7,822 bases of DNA from JBGOTP01 sp041476545. Lineage in GTDB: Bacteria; Acidobacteriota; Vicinamibacteria; Vicinamibacterales; CAVVIG01. A program made the translations under genes and the position numbers. The notes beneath the pieces are model-generated. The model was not told where the DNA came from. It searched no databases and was given only the letters and a program-made list of their open reading frames with translations. The DNA lies in contig JBGOTP010000255.1 of the NCBI GenBank assembly GCA_041476545.1, positions 1 to 7,822 of the forward strand, written 5' to 3'. This document shows positions 6,570 through 7,822 of the stretch, in pieces. How positions within the stretch are numbered: position 1 is the stretch's first letter; each line of letters opens with the position of its first letter.

Positions 6570-6582
6570 CACCGATCGATTC

Positions 6583-7044
6583 ATGAAACACGCATATCTC
6601 GACGGTCTCACCATGCTCGCGCGGCGGGAACTATCAGAGGCCCAGGTGCGGCAGCGCCTTGCCCGCAAACAACACGATCCCGATGCCATCGACGAGGCCA
6701 TTGCGCGCTTGAAGGCCGAACGAGCGATAGACGATGCGCGGACGGCTGGCGCGATCGCACGGACGGAAACCGGTATCAAGGGCCGGGGCAAATTCCGCGT
6801 CAAACGGAAAATCGAAAGCGCCGGCATCGCCAGCGCCACCGCGAAGGCGGCCGTTGACGAGGCCTTCGAAACGATCGACGACGACGCATTGATCGAAGCC
6901 GCCCTCGGAAAGCGGCTGCGCGGGCGAGCGCGCATCAAAGATGACTTGGAGTTCCGTCGCCTCTACAGATACCTCGTTGGCCAGGGCTTCGAGCCCGACC
7001 GCGTGATCAAGATGCTCAGTCGGTGTAAAATCAGAGGTTCATGA
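6583..7044 (+). CDS. recX: RecX, regulator of RecA recombinase
   Basis: RecX binds in the groove of RecA filaments and limits their extension, restraining recombination and coprotease activity. The 153-residue product is close to the usual 150-170. Its three helical repeats are visible. The first has GLTMLARREL and EAQVRQRLARK (about 8-29). The second has AIDEAIARLKAERAIDDARTA and KGRGKFRVKRKIESAGI (about 35-81), with the typical 'DD.R.A' and 'G...I...L...GI' signals. The last has FRRLYRYLVGQGFEPDRVIKML (about 125-146). ATG 6583 is chosen because it begins the family match. Upstream frame back to 6496 lies inside the oxidoreductase gene. recX usually follows recA, which is absent here, so RecA would be encoded elsewhere. 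The TGA overlaps the next ATG as ATGA. Confidence 0.88.
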   Translation: MKHAYLDGLTMLARRELSEAQVRQRLARKQHDPDAIDEAIARLKAERAIDDARTAGAIARTETGIKGRGKFRVKRKIESAGIASATAKAAVDEAFETIDDDALIEAALGKRLRGRARIKDDLEFRRLYRYLVGQGFEPDRVIKMLSRCKIRGS

Positions 7045-7822
7045 TTTCAGTGCAGGGCGTCTCCATGCGGTTCGGGTCGAAGGTGCTCTTCGACGACGTG
7101 ACTACGACCTTCTCACCGGGCCGACGCTACGGCCTGACCGGACCAAACGGCGCGGGCAAGTCGACCTTCATGAAGCTGCTCACCGGCGAGCAGCCGCCCC
7201 AGCGCGGGGACGTGACCAGGCCGGCCAAGCTGGGCGTCCTGCGCCAGGATCAGTTCGCCTACGACCGGTTCCGCGTCATCGACACCGTGATCATGGGCAA
7301 CGAGCGGCTCTGGAAGGCCCTCGAGGAGCGCGAGTTGCTGTACGCCAAGGCCGACATGACCGACGCCGAAGGCATGCGCCTCGGCGAACTGGAAGGCATC
7401 GTCGGTGACGAGGACGGCTACTCCGCGGAGAGCGATGCCGCGATTCTGCTGCAGGGCCTCGACATCCCGGAGGAGCTGCACGTTCGCACGATGTCGGAAC
7501 TGCAGGGCGGCCAGAAGGTGCGTGTGCTGCTGGCCCAGGCGCTCTTCGGGCACCCGCAAGCGCTGCTCCTCGACGAGCCGACGAACCACCTGGACCTGGA
7601 TTCCATTCACTGGCTTCGCGAATTTCTTGTACGGTACGAGGGAACACTCATCGTTATCTCGCACGATCGGCACTTCCTCAACGCCGTCTGCACGCACATC
7701 GCCGACATCGACTACCAGACGATCATCACGTACACCGGCGGCTACGACGACATGGTGGTGGCCAAAACGCAGATTCGATCGCAGATCGAATCGAGCAACG
7801 AGCAGCGCGAGAAGAAGATCGC
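7041..7822 (+). CDS. ybiT: ABC-F ATPase of the YbiT type, 5' part only
   Basis: ABC-F proteins are cytoplasmic tandem ATPases without membrane domains that act on ribosomes to relieve stalling or modulate translation. About 260 residues are present before the window ends, covering the first nucleotide-binding domain. Visible are Walker A GPNGAGKST (34-42), RQDQFAY, GYSAESDA, the signature LQGGQKVR (154-161), Walker B LLLDEPTNHLDLDS (D178, E179) and the switch His in ISHDRHF (H208). The linker then begins (GGYDDMVVAKTQIRSQIESS). The early MRFGSKVLF, the DTVIMGNERLW stretch and CTHIADIDYQTI match E. coli YbiT as I recall it, which separates it from EttA, Uup and YheS. The LQGGQ signature instead of LSGGQ is, in my recollection, normal for this subgroup. 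The start overlaps the recX stop, suggesting coupling. Confidence 0.9.
   Translation, partial: MISVQGVSMRFGSKVLFDDVTTTFSPGRRYGLTGPNGAGKSTFMKLLTGEQPPQRGDVTRPAKLGVLRQDQFAYDRFRVIDTVIMGNERLWKALEERELLYAKADMTDAEGMRLGELEGIVGDEDGYSAESDAAILLQGLDIPEELHVRTMSELQGGQKVRVLLAQALFGHPQALLLDEPTNHLDLDSIHWLREFLVRYEGTLIVISHDRHFLNAVCTHIADIDYQTIITYTGGYDDMVVAKTQIRSQIESSNEQREKKI

Noticed and set aside
7500..7514. LQGGQ instead of LSGGQ in the ABC-F signature, considered as a defect
   Set aside because: I recall LQGGQ as common in the YbiT subgroup, and Walker A, Walker B and the switch His are all intact.

Overview
The window is high-GC bacterial DNA, most likely from an Acidobacteriota member of the Vicinamibacteria type. 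The main reasons are a Ser/Thr kinase fused through one membrane helix to a TolB/WD40-like propeller, the end of a PQQ-type dehydrogenase, and short palindromic repeats of the 'gtagtgcag...ctgcactac' and 'cgtccggct..agccggacg' kind that I recall as abundant in that group. This assignment comes from recognition and was not computed.

Left third (1-1862) is a zone of broken genes. It opens with the last 51 codons of a PQQ-dependent dehydrogenase (1-156, +). A 33-codon orphan segment (158-259) and a short stretch without a convincing gene follow. A Fic-family AMP-transferase gene on the minus strand (380-1159) is intact apart from one in-frame TAA at 818-820, where a Tyr codon is expected. Head to head with it, from about 1158, lies the C-terminal part of a PilT-type retraction ATPase (to 1862, +). 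It keeps Walker B and the Asp and His boxes but has lost the P-loop. The two remnants meet at one breakpoint, which is either a real deletion/rearrangement scar or an assembly join.

The intergenic region 1863-2037 holds two near-identical 38-bp repeats and an element bounded by 9-bp inverted ends. It finishes with a TATAAT box only 13 bases before the next start codon.

The right part (2038-7822) is one tightly packed plus-strand run. Its genes are a 948-aa membrane Ser/Thr kinase with propeller, a nucleotidyltransferase-fold protein, a 71-aa partner, a QorA-type quinone oxidoreductase, RecX, and the start of a YbiT-type ABC-F ATPase that runs off the window. Neighbouring genes overlap by 4 bases (GTGA or ATGA) or are separated by 7-13 bases, so co-transcription and translational coupling are likely although the functions are unrelated.

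The kinase gene carries an in-frame insertion of about 90-100 bp in the linker before the catalytic loop. The insert contains a perfect 9-bp-arm palindrome and looks like a genomic repeat that has become coding sequence.

I do not see a clearly new multi-gene system. The most notable points are the repeat-derived kinase insertion, the Fic nonsense codon with the Fic/PilT breakpoint, and the small nucleotidyltransferase/partner pair.
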